From assembly GCA_902805475.1 (NCBI GenBank), contig CADCSX010000009.1, positions 186,001 to 250,000 on the forward strand: a DNA stretch of 64,000 nt, read 5' to 3'. Each line of letters starts with the position of its first letter. Position 1 is the first letter of the stretch. Source of the DNA: Entonaema liquescens. Its lineage: Eukaryota; Ascomycota; Sordariomycetes; Xylariales; Xylariaceae. A program made the translations under genes and the position numbers. The notes beneath the pieces were generated by a model. It did not search any database and was not told where the DNA came from. It saw nothing but the letters and a program-made list of their open reading frames with translations. Positions 1 through 9,819 of this stretch are shown here, one piece after another.

Positions 1-32
1 CCTGACAATATGCCGGCTAACGATTTTATTAG

Positions 33-1900
33 GGAGACGATGACACGTTTCGGACTTTTCCGATAAATTTACAGGAGCACGTATCCAAGAAACTTCCCGA
101 TCACAACGTCGAGTCTATAGTGTATCCAAAGTACGAGACTAGGGGGGAATTAGGACAATGCTGTGGGTCCTTTCTATCATGGTAAGCATCGCTTGATTTA
201 TCGACCTCATAGAATCAGCGCTCATGGAAAAACAGGCTAAAGGAGAAAGTAATGGACGCGAGAAAGGCGCACGCCGAGACACCATGGCCACCTCATGATA
301 GAGACGTAGGGGTAATCTTAGTTGCTCACTCAATGGGGTAAGGTGATTATGGCTAGCGAACGAATGCAATGTGGCTTATACTACTTTTAGGGGTTTTGTT
401 GCCTCGGACACACTCTTCCTAATCTTGAATGAGAGGAAAGAAGGGTCGCTACTATTTCCTCTAATCCAAGGGGTTCTAACTTTCGACACCCCCTTTAATG
501 GTCTTGCGCGTTCGATGTTTGTTTATGGCGCATTCTCGAACTACCAAAAAGTGAGTACGGTTTTTAATGTCATGACAGCACTTTCAGCAGCCCCATCAGC
601 TCTTGGGAAATCAGCTTTTAAACATACAACGGCGCATCTTCCATCTTCGAAACCTTCGCGCTCAGTTTGGAAGGGATGGCAACTTGTTGCAGTACGCACG
701 GGAACTGTTGGTGCGATAGCTGCTGGGGGCGTCGCAGCTTATATGCACCGTCAGCAGATAATGGATGGCATGCGCAGCATGAGAAACATCAATAGGGAGT
801 CTGTCAAAGAAGGTTATCAGCAGGGTATGGATACGCTGAGCCAGGGGCTAGCATATGTCAACCGGGGAAACGTTGGGCGTTCATTTGAATACCTTTCGGA
901 CCACTTCACTTTTGTCGGTACACTTATGAAGCAACAGGAACTAGGCCAGAGATTGGAACGTATGGCAGCGCTCAAGGGTATCGGCATCCATGACTTTTAC
1001 ACATCACTCGGGGAGAACGGTATGTGGAGTGGCGGCTACTTTATACCCGAGCGCACATTCTGCGCTATACCAGCGAAGGATCATCAGGCGTGTTCTCTTT
1101 TCTCGCGGCAAGTCATCAGAAAAACGGAAGATGAGGTACAAGCACATGTGAGTATGTTTATTAGAGACAAGAACGGAGAGTATGAGCAAATGACGGAAGA
1201 GGCTAGTAACCTCGTAATTCGCTGGTTCAATGATGAATCCGATATATTCGACGATCCTAAATTCGCGTCGCCTCCGCCTCCTGAGCCCGTGGAGAACCTT
1301 GTGGCCACAACAGAGGATGGCCAGGAGATCCCGAATATAGAATGCATCACACAAGACACGGGTACAACTCTGGAGGAGATAGAAGAGAAGGAAGATGAAA
1401 ACGATATGCCTGACGCGTCGCCACTGGATATAACCGCTGCAGCATCCATCGTTCCACTACCAGACGATGACGAAGCCCAACCAGAGGATGAGGGGCTGGA
1501 GGCGCAGAAAAGAACATACCTGCGATATCTCATGCAAGTAGCGCAACAGGCAGGTACCGGAGTCAAGTCATACGTGCCGACTAAGATGCCGGAAATGCCT
1601 CAAATCCCGTCGGGGTCCAGTTTCAAAGCCTATCTCCCTACTCAAATGCCACAAATGCCACAAATGCCGAGTATCCCGAGACCGTCCGTCAACATGTTTA
1701 GCAAGAAACAACAACAAGAAGCGGTTTTAGATACATCTGAATCTATGGCAGAGTCGAAGCCCGACGACACCATAAAACCCCATACGGGGAGGCAAAGAGC
1801 CGACAGTGGTGTGCAGCTACTTTCAGAGTCTACAAAAGCAACAGACCTTCACCAAGACCCAAACTCAAGCATTGACCACCCTACGAAAGCGTCTCAATAA
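33..1900 (+). CDS. DUF676/lipase-like alpha/beta hydrolase, 5' end outside window
   Basis: The 3' part of a multi-exon gene. Exons read here are 33-181, 236-337 and 391-1900; they join in phase (586 residues visible) and an upstream exon is expected because an in-frame stop and a TTAG acceptor precede position 33. The joined protein carries a serine-hydrolase nucleophile elbow, HSMGG, assembled across the second intron, followed by a VLTFDTPFNGL segment typical of fungal DUF676/PGAP1-like hydrolases. A possible hydrophobic segment (VGAIAAGGVAAY) follows. The C-terminal third is acidic and low complexity with repeated MPQMP motifs. It probably acts as a lipid or ester hydrolase, but the substrate is unknown. 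No broken frame is seen in the visible part. The family call rests on motif recognition only. Confidence 0.75.
182..235 (+). other. Intron of DUF676-like gene
   Basis: A 54-nt intron with GTAAGC donor and ACAG acceptor. Removing it joins TG to G, restoring a Trp codon. The next intron, 338-390, has a GTAAGG donor and TTAG acceptor and interrupts the catalytic HSMGG motif. Confidence 0.75.
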
Positions 1901-2482
1901 GTTAAGAAGCCATATAGAAGCCAATTAGGTAAACTTGAGAGTAGCCACAGATGGACAGACTCCAGAGGGTAACACGAACCAATATCGAGGAAGTAGAGTT
2001 TAGTAGGACGTCATATATACGTACATAGGAAGGGCATGAAGGCTGAACGAATATACTAAGATATTAGATACAGGGTAATTGCTCTACACTATCTTACGGA
2101 GAGTTTGGTTTCTCACTCTATGATTCGCACATGACCAGGAGTAGCTGTAGAAACTCGACACGAAACTAGATGCTACTGAAGTAACTATTATCTAATTAAC
2201 TTCCCTTATACTTTAGTAGGATGCCGTATAACAATTTCAATGCGTTATGTATGACTTCATATCCCGTAATTGAAACAATTAATCTGCGTCATGAAGCGTC
2301 GGATTTTAAACTTACTTTGTGTAAGTACGGTATCATTTAAGGAGCAGCACAGGACTTACGTGGAACTTGACCTCCCTAATATCAGATATCCCTTTACCCT
2401 CTTATTTGGTTACTTTTAATAAGAATTGGCCTTTCTATTACTCACAGCCGAAAACGTTGGAAATAACCTAACAACTCATAAT
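1901..2482. other. Intergenic, no gene seen
   Basis: AT-rich spacer between two same-strand genes. It must hold the terminator of the hydrolase gene and the promoter of the LEA-like gene. No open frame or repeat of note was seen. Confidence 0.6.
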
Positions 2483-2510
2483 CCACAATCCACAATTCAC
2501 AATTCACAAT
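2483..2510 (+). repeat. Four 7-bp repeats YCACAAT in a 5' leader
   Basis: Four consecutive copies of a heptamer (CCACAAT twice, then TCACAAT twice) end 18 nt before the start codon of the LEA-like gene. They lie in its probable 5' leader. Whether they have a role is unknown. Confidence 0.7.
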
Positions 2511-2528
2511 TGTCGAAACCACTCAATC

Positions 2529-2840
2529 ATGGCGGATAATACAGGAAGCCAAAACCAAGGCGGAGGCGGCGGGCTCCTCGGCAGCGTAACTGGAGGCGTC
2601 GATAACATCCTCACAGGCGGCGACAAGGCTAAAGGTCAGGGAGGAATTCTCGGAGGCCTTGGTGGAGCGGTCGGCAAGACAACAGAAAGCGCTGGGAATA
2701 CCCTCAATCAAACGACCGAAGGAGTTGGTAACACTGCCGGCTCGGCAACTGAGGGGGTTGGAAATGCTGGGAAAGGCGTTACAAGCACCCTGGACAATAC
2801 TCTGAAGGGAGTGACCGGTTCGGGGCAGGGACAGAAGTGA
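2529..2840 (+). CDS. Glycine-rich LEA-like hydrophilic protein
   Basis: A single-exon gene for 103 residues, rich in Gly, Thr, Asn and Lys, with no Cys, Trp or Tyr and no signal peptide. Degenerate repeats of the type TTEGVGNT / ATEGVGNA / GKGVTSTL give it the look of small fungal LEA-like stress proteins, which are disordered in water and are thought to protect membranes or proteins during drying. Start context is TCATGGCGG. The coding function is well supported by composition and by the absence of shadows on the same strand; the stress role is inferred from composition only. Confidence 0.7.
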   Translation: MADNTGSQNQGGGGGLLGSVTGGVDNILTGGDKAKGQGGILGGLGGAVGKTTESAGNTLNQTTEGVGNTAGSATEGVGNAGKGVTSTLDNTLKGVTGSGQGQK

Positions 2841-4318
2841 AATACCTAGGTATATGCTCACTATTAGCAGCAACGAGGAGAGTGAGGTTGTTAATTGTTG
2901 ATATTGTTAATATTGTTGGAATAAAATGCATCATGTAATTGGTTGGGGGTATGGCCGGGTACCGGTACTGTACTGTAACCGTACTGTACCTAATCTAAAG
3001 AACTAGAACGTCGACGAGAATAAAGAACATGAAACTCGTCACAACTTTCGGATAGGCAATTCTATACGTCATTCATCTCGAATAAATACCTACCTACCTA
3101 CCTATGTATTATTCTTTCATATTAATTTACCCTTACATCTTTGCCAAGATAACTCTATTGAGTTAGGGGATTTGGTTGTTTATTTGCAGTGTAATAATAT
3201 GCAGCACAACTCGGCATGTTTGCTTTTAATTTTATTTTATGACTGGTTTTTAATTCGTAACGCTTTGTCCTGGATGTGAAGAGAAAGGGCGGGGTTTTAA
3301 GGATAAGTGGCGGGGTTTTTGCAGCGTTTAAAAACAACAAGAGATTATACGATGCGACAACATAAGTATTACAAATGTTAATACGTAAAGAAAAAAAAAA
3401 TCAATTGACTACTTCCTACTTAGTTATTTAGCTTTCATTTCTATCGTGTTGTATAAAAACTGAGACTTGGGATAGTTTCATAATCAACTCAATGAGCTGG
3501 TCCCCAAGGACCAGGTGACCTGCCCGGGTCGAGTGAAAGTATGAGAGAGAAAGGATTCTGCCGGATGCGTCAGGGTGCTGCTTGGGCAAAATACATATTA
3601 CATACATGTATCCCTTAACTTACACAGTAAGTACTTCAATGCGTACCCAATGCTTAGCATTACCGCGGCGGGAAATAATGTGGAAACGATTGGAGTTTGG
3701 AGTCAATTAACGACTCATGCTGTGCATTAGGAGTGGCATTTGTAGGTAGCATCGAGGATGAAAGTGAACGAACTTGACAAATTTATTGGAACACGTAAAC
3801 AGCTCTGCTTTAATCTACTTAATAGCTATACCTTTTACATTTATATCTTATACTAGGTCAGTATATAGATAAATTTCATTGCGAAGATAAGAGAAGTAAT
3901 CATATTAATACCGTCCTACCATACCTAACATAAGTTGTTAAGCTTGTTTAAACGATGCATGTAAGAGTTTAAAAAGAGGATTCTTGTCTTGTCTATGCTA
4001 CTTACTTACGAGAATGGATACATTATGCAGGATGGTGGAGTTTATCCACTCGCCCCCGGATTTTTACCCCAGGTTTTGAAGCTCATACATTAAATACATT
4101 TTACACTATCCCTTTTTGCGTAAGTATGATGTTACCGCTCACCGGCGGAGCTCAGCGAACCATAGCTCAAGGTCACGCGATGAGCACACCATCAGTGTCT
4201 CGACAACACCTTACTGTAGTTCAACCCCGCCCAATCATTACGAAATCGAGCGGCAGGAACTGGATCAGCTGGTCGCCGATCCATTATGGTTCCTCGCACA
4301 TTATGGGACAGGAGAGTA
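2841..4318. other. Intergenic, no gene seen
   Basis: About 1.5 kb of mostly AT-rich sequence with short ACCTACCTACC runs near 3090. A perfect 7-bp inverted repeat (CTGGTCC, four-base loop, GGACCAG) lies near 3495. Short open frames here are in AT-rich sequence and have no coding character. Confidence 0.6.
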
Positions 4319-4445
4319 GCCCAGGGCCCCTCCTCTCCTCTTCTCTCCTCTCCAAGCCCCTTTTTTCACCCTCCCTTCAAATTGCTCTTTATTCCCCTCC
4401 TCTTACTTCTCCTCTTTCTCCTCCTTCTCTCTCGTCTCACAGACA
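4319..4445 (+). promoter_or_regulatory. Pyrimidine-rich tract upstream of DUF6699-like gene
   Basis: A dense run of CCTCTC and TTCTCC words on the plus strand, about 210-330 nt before the start codon at 4653. Such CT-rich stretches are common in filamentous-fungus promoters close to transcription start regions. The open frames across it are a by-product of low complexity. Confidence 0.45.
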
Positions 4446-4652
4446 TTGGCTCTTTACACATCGATACTCTCACAGTTATTTGCTACCATCAATACCCCTA
4501 GCTAATAAGGTAGCTCTCCCATGATCTATTGTGCTCCAGCTTGTGCTAGCATTGATTTTGAGCCAGATACTAATCTCAATTGGTTTTAAAGTAGCTAGAA
4601 TATTATAACCTCATAGTACTATTTTGTACATTTACCAGCTCATCATCTCACC

Positions 4653-5554
4653 ATGGCGGAACCTCTCACCAGAGTAGACTCGGCCGTCCAAGGTCTTCCT
4701 GAATCTCCGACAGAGAAGGTCGACATTACAAAACCTATCACCAGGAAAGACTCGGCCGTAGAGGGCCTGTCTGAGTCCCCCCCGAAGGAGAAGATCTCTC
4801 ATCGAAGAGCTAGCTCAAGTTCATCTGGTGTACAGAGCATGAAAGAGTTGAGTATGTAACTCTACATATACTCACTACAAATTGTTTGAATATCAATTAA
4901 CTCGGGTCCTTCTAAAGAGGACAAGGGAATAGAAATCGAATTGGCAATAGAATCCCAAGCCACGGGATGGTAAGCATCTGAGTTCATTTTAATAAGCCCC
5001 CCCTATCTATCGTACGATAATATTACTCTTACCTAACTTGAGCTTCCTATAGGAAGATAAATACATCGCCTTCGACTGTTGATGACAAGGATATCCTTAA
5101 GAAGCCACTAATAACGCCACTTGTAAAATCTGTTGATCTTCTCTTCGATACCGGTGTCGTTGTAACGGCACGGAACCTCAAGCACGGTGTCACTATCAAA
5201 GATGCCTTGGACGCAATACATAAGCCAAACAAGAAGAGAGTAGGTGCCCCTGGTTCTACATTTCGAGCCTTGGCTATTTTCAGTGAATGGTCACGCCTTC
5301 ACTTCTATGAACCATGTCATACCGTCGCACTCTCAATACAATGGTCTCGCTAACGTACACTTCTCCAGGCCGATGATGAACTACCCAAGCCATACTTGAA
5401 AGGATTTGAATGGCTACCGAATCATCCTCAATTCAAAGACGACCCCGAAAAGCGCAAAGAAGAGTGGGGACGATTATATATTCACCTCGACACTACACCA
5501 GGAGTATCAAGTTCTGGAGGCAACAAGAAGAAGAAGAACAAGAATGCCGAGTGA
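4653..5554 (+). CDS. DUF6699-like domain protein, four exons
   Basis: Exons 4653-4851, 4918-4969, 5053-5239 and 5369-5554 join in phase to give 207 residues. The N-terminus (first 60 residues) is disordered and Ser/Pro/Glu-rich and holds two copies of a short motif, [LI]TRxDSAVxGLxESP. The C-terminal half has hydrophobic strands followed by GVTIKDALDAI, then a PYLKGFEWLP segment, resembling the DUF6699 fold found widely in fungi; function is unknown. The tail is a lysine run (NKKKKNKN). All introns are 66-129 nt with GT-AG ends. The gene structure is secure; the DUF6699 assignment is a motif-level guess. Confidence 0.65.
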
Positions 5555-6024
5555 TAGCATCATTCACATAAATCCACTCTATATCTGACACATCGCCGGG
5601 CCTATTGCTGTTCACATTCTGGTTCTATATCATCTGGAGGCGTGCGACGAAACATTTGGATATCGTCCTGGATATCGTCTTGGATAATCTTACCCATTGT
5701 ACAATCTTGTCTATCTAGATCACTAACTTACCATAATGATACTCGGAGTGGTAGCTTGGATTCTAGATTGAAGCTGCTGTTCATCAAATAAACTTACTAC
5801 CGACTACCTTGCAATTGCAAACTCTCCGAATCCTAGCTTTTAACTTTTTATATTATATATGACGCTCCCTACCCCGAGGGTTATGATTAAGGTGCATTTG
5901 CTCACATATTGAGCGACGTGGCTGTCTAATCTCACTCAAATCCCCAGTAGGGGGCTCGCGATCTCGAGTTGTGACAACGGCAGCCTGCAGATAGAGCTCA
6001 TCCAACATAGGTAGTCTATACGCG
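5555..6024. other. Intergenic between convergent genes
   Basis: Spacer between the ends of the DUF6699-like gene and the minus-strand HET gene. Nothing else was recognised. Confidence 0.6.
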
Positions 6025-8242
6025 CTAAACAATTGTGATTTCTTTAAGTGGCAATTCGCTATATAAATCCTTTTCAAAATCAGGGTCGTCAAAGTCAACC
6101 CCCTGTTCCAACAATACGCACCCGACACGGTGGTATGAAAACTGGTATCCATCGGCTGGGACCAAAGCTAGACCCCGTATCATTACCTTCGAGAATGGTT
6201 TAGAGGGGCGAAAACCAAATACCAATATAACTACTCTTTCATAGAAGTCGTCTAGAATGTCAAACTCTAAAGTAGCAGCATGGTCCCCGAACTCTATTTG
6301 AATACCGGTTTCCGGATGGTGAAGAGAGCCGATTCGACACTCCCTGCGTCCTCTCGATATTGTTTTGAGAGGCTTCACATTTCGTCCAGTGCATATGTGA
6401 CCTCGTAATGTGATTGCACCTTCAGTCAATTCTCCTGTTACATCATCCCTTTTGGGGATTGTTTCGGCATTGAGCACGTCGACATGCCACCGGCGGCACT
6501 CGATTCCTCGAAAGATAATATCCCCGTCAAGGGACGCCCATGACCACGATGGTGCTCTATACGAAGGTGCACGGCGACCAATCGTCTTGGGTTTCCAGAG
6601 TAAACATTCCGGCAATGTATGCTTCCATAGCCCAGCTAAGTAGGTAACGTCGGTAAGGCTATTGCTCTTCATTGCGTCGCCCATGCGCTTTGCTAATCCC
6701 GAGAGAGCCACAAGTTTATCGCCGGGAAGCGTCAAGTTGCACCCCGAATAAGTCTCTACCGCACTTCCCCAGCTTGTCACGGGGATTCTAGATACAGTGC
6801 TTTTAGGGCTTATGAGAGACTTCCATGGATGTTCCTTTGACCCTGGGATGAATACTGAGGAATTTGATGAATCCAATCCACCTATCCATGTGTTCGGGGT
6901 AGTCTCACAGCAATGGATTTCGAGACACTCCCAAAAGACTTGCTTGCTGCCGAAATAAAGATTCCGAGTTGAGAGAATCCTCTCTTGTAGAACCCATGCG
7001 CGTGTGAGTAATGGCTCCCCTTCAAAGGCATACCTCCATGACTGCTCCTCCGCCTCGAAACGATAGAATGCTGCAATGCTATCCCCAGGGAGCTGAGATT
7101 GATGATCGTCGGGGCTACTAGTGCGGGATCGCGGTTGAAGAAGCAGCCGCTTTGGTCATCAGTGGCGCCCAGCGCTGCAATATTCAGTAAGCCATGGCTG
7201 TATACAGACCCCATGATAGATGCTTCATCTTGCCAATCTTCCTTGGAATCTTGGATTATACATAACCTATCAATCCATAAGTACCGGACGCCCAGCCGCT
7301 CAACCACCTCGAATGCTTCTTGGAAGGTTTTGGGTAGAATGTTTACTGGTAGACCATTTCTGAGGGTTTCTTGCCCGTTCTTCAAGAGTCGTAACTTCTT
7401 ATCTGCCGGCTCGGGTCCCCAACAATGACTTAAAGTGATGTATCGCTCGCGAGGGTCAAATTCACTCTGGAGAATAAGGCGAAATCTTTTCTCGGTTCCC
7501 ACATGTTGTAGTTCGAGGAGACGAGTTGGGGAGAAGAGTTCAGATGCTTGGCGACGGCATAACTCGTGGTTATTGAGACAATTATCTACCCATGTTTGAA
7601 CAAGAGCCCACGTTTGCGCGTCCGAGGTGGAATGCGAGATGGCGGAGCTGACCTGGTCATTTTCTTCATCGTCATAGGCACCTATGTTTAGTAGATATCG
7701 GGGTTGGATGCGGGGATTCGTACCATCGTGCGCGACCATCTCATGTGTGAATTCTTCGAGCATTTCACCGGAAAGAACAACCATCTCTGGGCGAGGCCTA
7801 TCACTTCGTGGAAAGTTCACTCTAAATATCGAGTAGTAACCGAGATCCGCCAAGGCTGGATTTATATCGTCGCGGTCGTTGGATTCGTCGAAGACATTGC
7901 AAACGACACACCCTAGCTCTTGGGACCGGACCAATGAGTCGTAATCCACATGGTGACCAAAAATATATTGTTCTACCCCGTGTAGCTTGAGTTTTTCTTA
8001 AGATTAGGAGGTAGTTAGTGTAGGCATCTTGTACAGGTATTTTCCGACTTGAGTGGCTCGGTTGGATTCATTTCCCACTTCTCTTAATAATACTTACTGA
8101 ATACCGGGTCGTAATTCCCGTCCTCGACCTCCTCGAAATAGCATTTCAATATCCCAGGAAAGTCTTTCAATAACCCAAGCCGTCTATTATCATCAGGATC
8201 CCAGATACATTCGAGGCCTTCACGACAGACGTCGCATATCAT
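6025..8242 (-). CDS. HET-domain protein (HET-1), single-base frame break
   Basis: Two exons, 8242-8098 and 7996-6025, joined across a 101-nt GTAAGT/TTAAG intron. The N-terminus has paired cysteines (MICDVCREG) and the exon junction is in phase. The HET signature is clear: YITLSHCWG, then LPKTFQEAFEVVERLGVRYLWID and an LCIIQDS motif, then LLTRAWVLQERIL and FGSKQVFWEC. HET proteins trigger vegetative incompatibility and cell death when unlike strains fuse. The reading frame shifts once, at a run of four C on the plus strand at 7083-7086: both flanks read as contiguous HET sequence but one base is missing. Restored length would be about 705 residues. This is either an assembly indel or a natural null allele. 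Confidence 0.8.
7083..7086 (-). other. Frame break in HET-1 at a homopolymer
   Basis: On the coding strand the sequence passes from the frame reading INLSSLG into the frame reading GDSIAAFYRFE at a GGGG run. One extra G would restore a continuous HET domain. No GT-AG intron in phase fits. Confidence 0.7.
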
Positions 8243-9667
8243 CTCTTAAGGGTTCCAGAAACAAGAAAGCTTGACATGCGCGCCAGTCCTCATTAGTTTG
8301 TACTAAAGTGTCCATTGAATCGCGAAGGTAATCTCAGCTTTGTGTAGTGACGAGCGAGCGAGCAACGACCACCCGTTGATAAATATCATAATCATGATGG
8401 GCTTCGTTTAGGCCGCAAACTTAGATATGTGTTGCACCAACACTGCCTCGATGCTAAGGACGTATGGAGTAACGAGGCAGTCTTGTTGGCGCAAGGCAAA
8501 TCAGATTCGGGGCTTCTGTCAGCCGCAATAAGCCGATACAATTTACAGGGGTATCATACCCACGGCTGTGGTCCAAGGCGCTTACGAAAACGAGGATCTA
8601 TCTTCTCATCTTCTCGAAGACCAGTCAAGTCACAGGTCCACATCTTCGGGTATTTCAATGGTAGGGTACTGTAGTCTATGGATTATGAACTCTTCTTTTC
8701 GTTGGTCGGTGATGATGGAAATAGACATGGTATCTCCAAGGGTCGTGTATTTGAACTTTCTTGAGTTGCTTGTTTTTGTGGTATTGATTAATGGAGCACC
8801 CCTCAGCTTCTGAAATACGCGGCCAACTGCAGGATAGCATCCAATCCAAACACAATCGGAACCACTACCATCCCCTGTCAGCGTTGCAGCTATCGCGCCA
8901 CGTTTTCAATGTTATGCGCGCTGCTGTTGCTAATTCAACTTGTAAATGGGTGCCATTCCCCCACTACCACCACCGCCACCACCACCATCACCACCGTGGT
9001 ATGTATGTAGTACAGGTAAGTTTATCAGTAAAAGTAACTACCCGAAGGCCAATAGTATCTTGTAGTCTAAGAGGGTTTGATGGTATTTTTTTCTCGTCCT
9101 GATATCGTAACCGCTCATTGTTGTTGGAAAGCCACTGGCCAATTCTAGCAGGTGGGCGGGTCTAGGATGTAAAGCTCCGAGGAATCATCTCGTGGGAGCC
9201 GGTGATCCCGTCTGGCTCGAGTCTTGATAAATAGGTATTTTAGATATTTGTACGGGTTTAGCTTATTACCATAGTATGTAGTTCATGGTAAGATTAACTA
9301 GCCCTGGGAACAAGTTTTCTTCGCGGCGCTAGCTACCTAGGACGTGCACGATAGTAACAAGTTCAAGTAACATTTTTGGTCACTAATAAGAATATCGGTT
9401 CAATGTATCCGGATTCAGCTCTCAACAGCGAGGAGCAATATGCTACATTAACTAATAAGATCGAGGCATTTTCTAATTAAGTATAAACCAATAATATCGT
9501 GTCTGCGTATCATACATCTTATAAGTTAAAGTCTTCCAAAGCATGAGGTAACATCCCCGTAACAGAAGGCATTGTTCCTAGGTGGTTAGCAAATCCATAA
9601 GAGGAACTAAGGTCCCCGATCCTTTCAATGGCAGTGGGGCAGATAGTTCCGTTACGATCGATTGTCC
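8243..9667. other. Intergenic between divergent HET-1 and transcription factor genes
   Basis: About 1.4 kb. Contains a CAC/CCA-rich stretch at 8964-9000. Short open frames lack codon bias or recognisable motifs. It presumably holds both promoters. Confidence 0.55.
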
Positions 9668-9670
9668 TTG

Positions 9671-9718
9671 CGCCCTCGCCCTCGCCCTCGCCCTCGCCCT
9701 CGCCCTCGCCCTCGCCCT
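9671..9718 (+). repeat. Microsatellite (CGCCCT)8
   Basis: Eight perfect copies of the hexamer, about 100 nt before the start codon of the Zn2Cys6 gene, in its likely 5' leader. Translated it would give alternating Ala-Leu or Arg-Ala, which explains the open frames on both strands. Confidence 0.9.
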
Positions 9719-9819
9719 CCCTGTTTCAATATTACACTGGAACACGATGCTAGCGACGGCGAGCGGTAGCAGCGGCATCAGTAACAGCAGAACGAAGGGC
9801 GATTCGGAGGGATGGCACC

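Noticed and set aside
1084..1566. Long minus-strand frame opposite the DUF676-like gene
   Set aside because: Ser-rich shadow of the acidic low-complexity coding region on the plus strand.
9578..9778. Arg-Ala repeat peptide on the minus strand
   Set aside because: By-product of the CGCCCT microsatellite.
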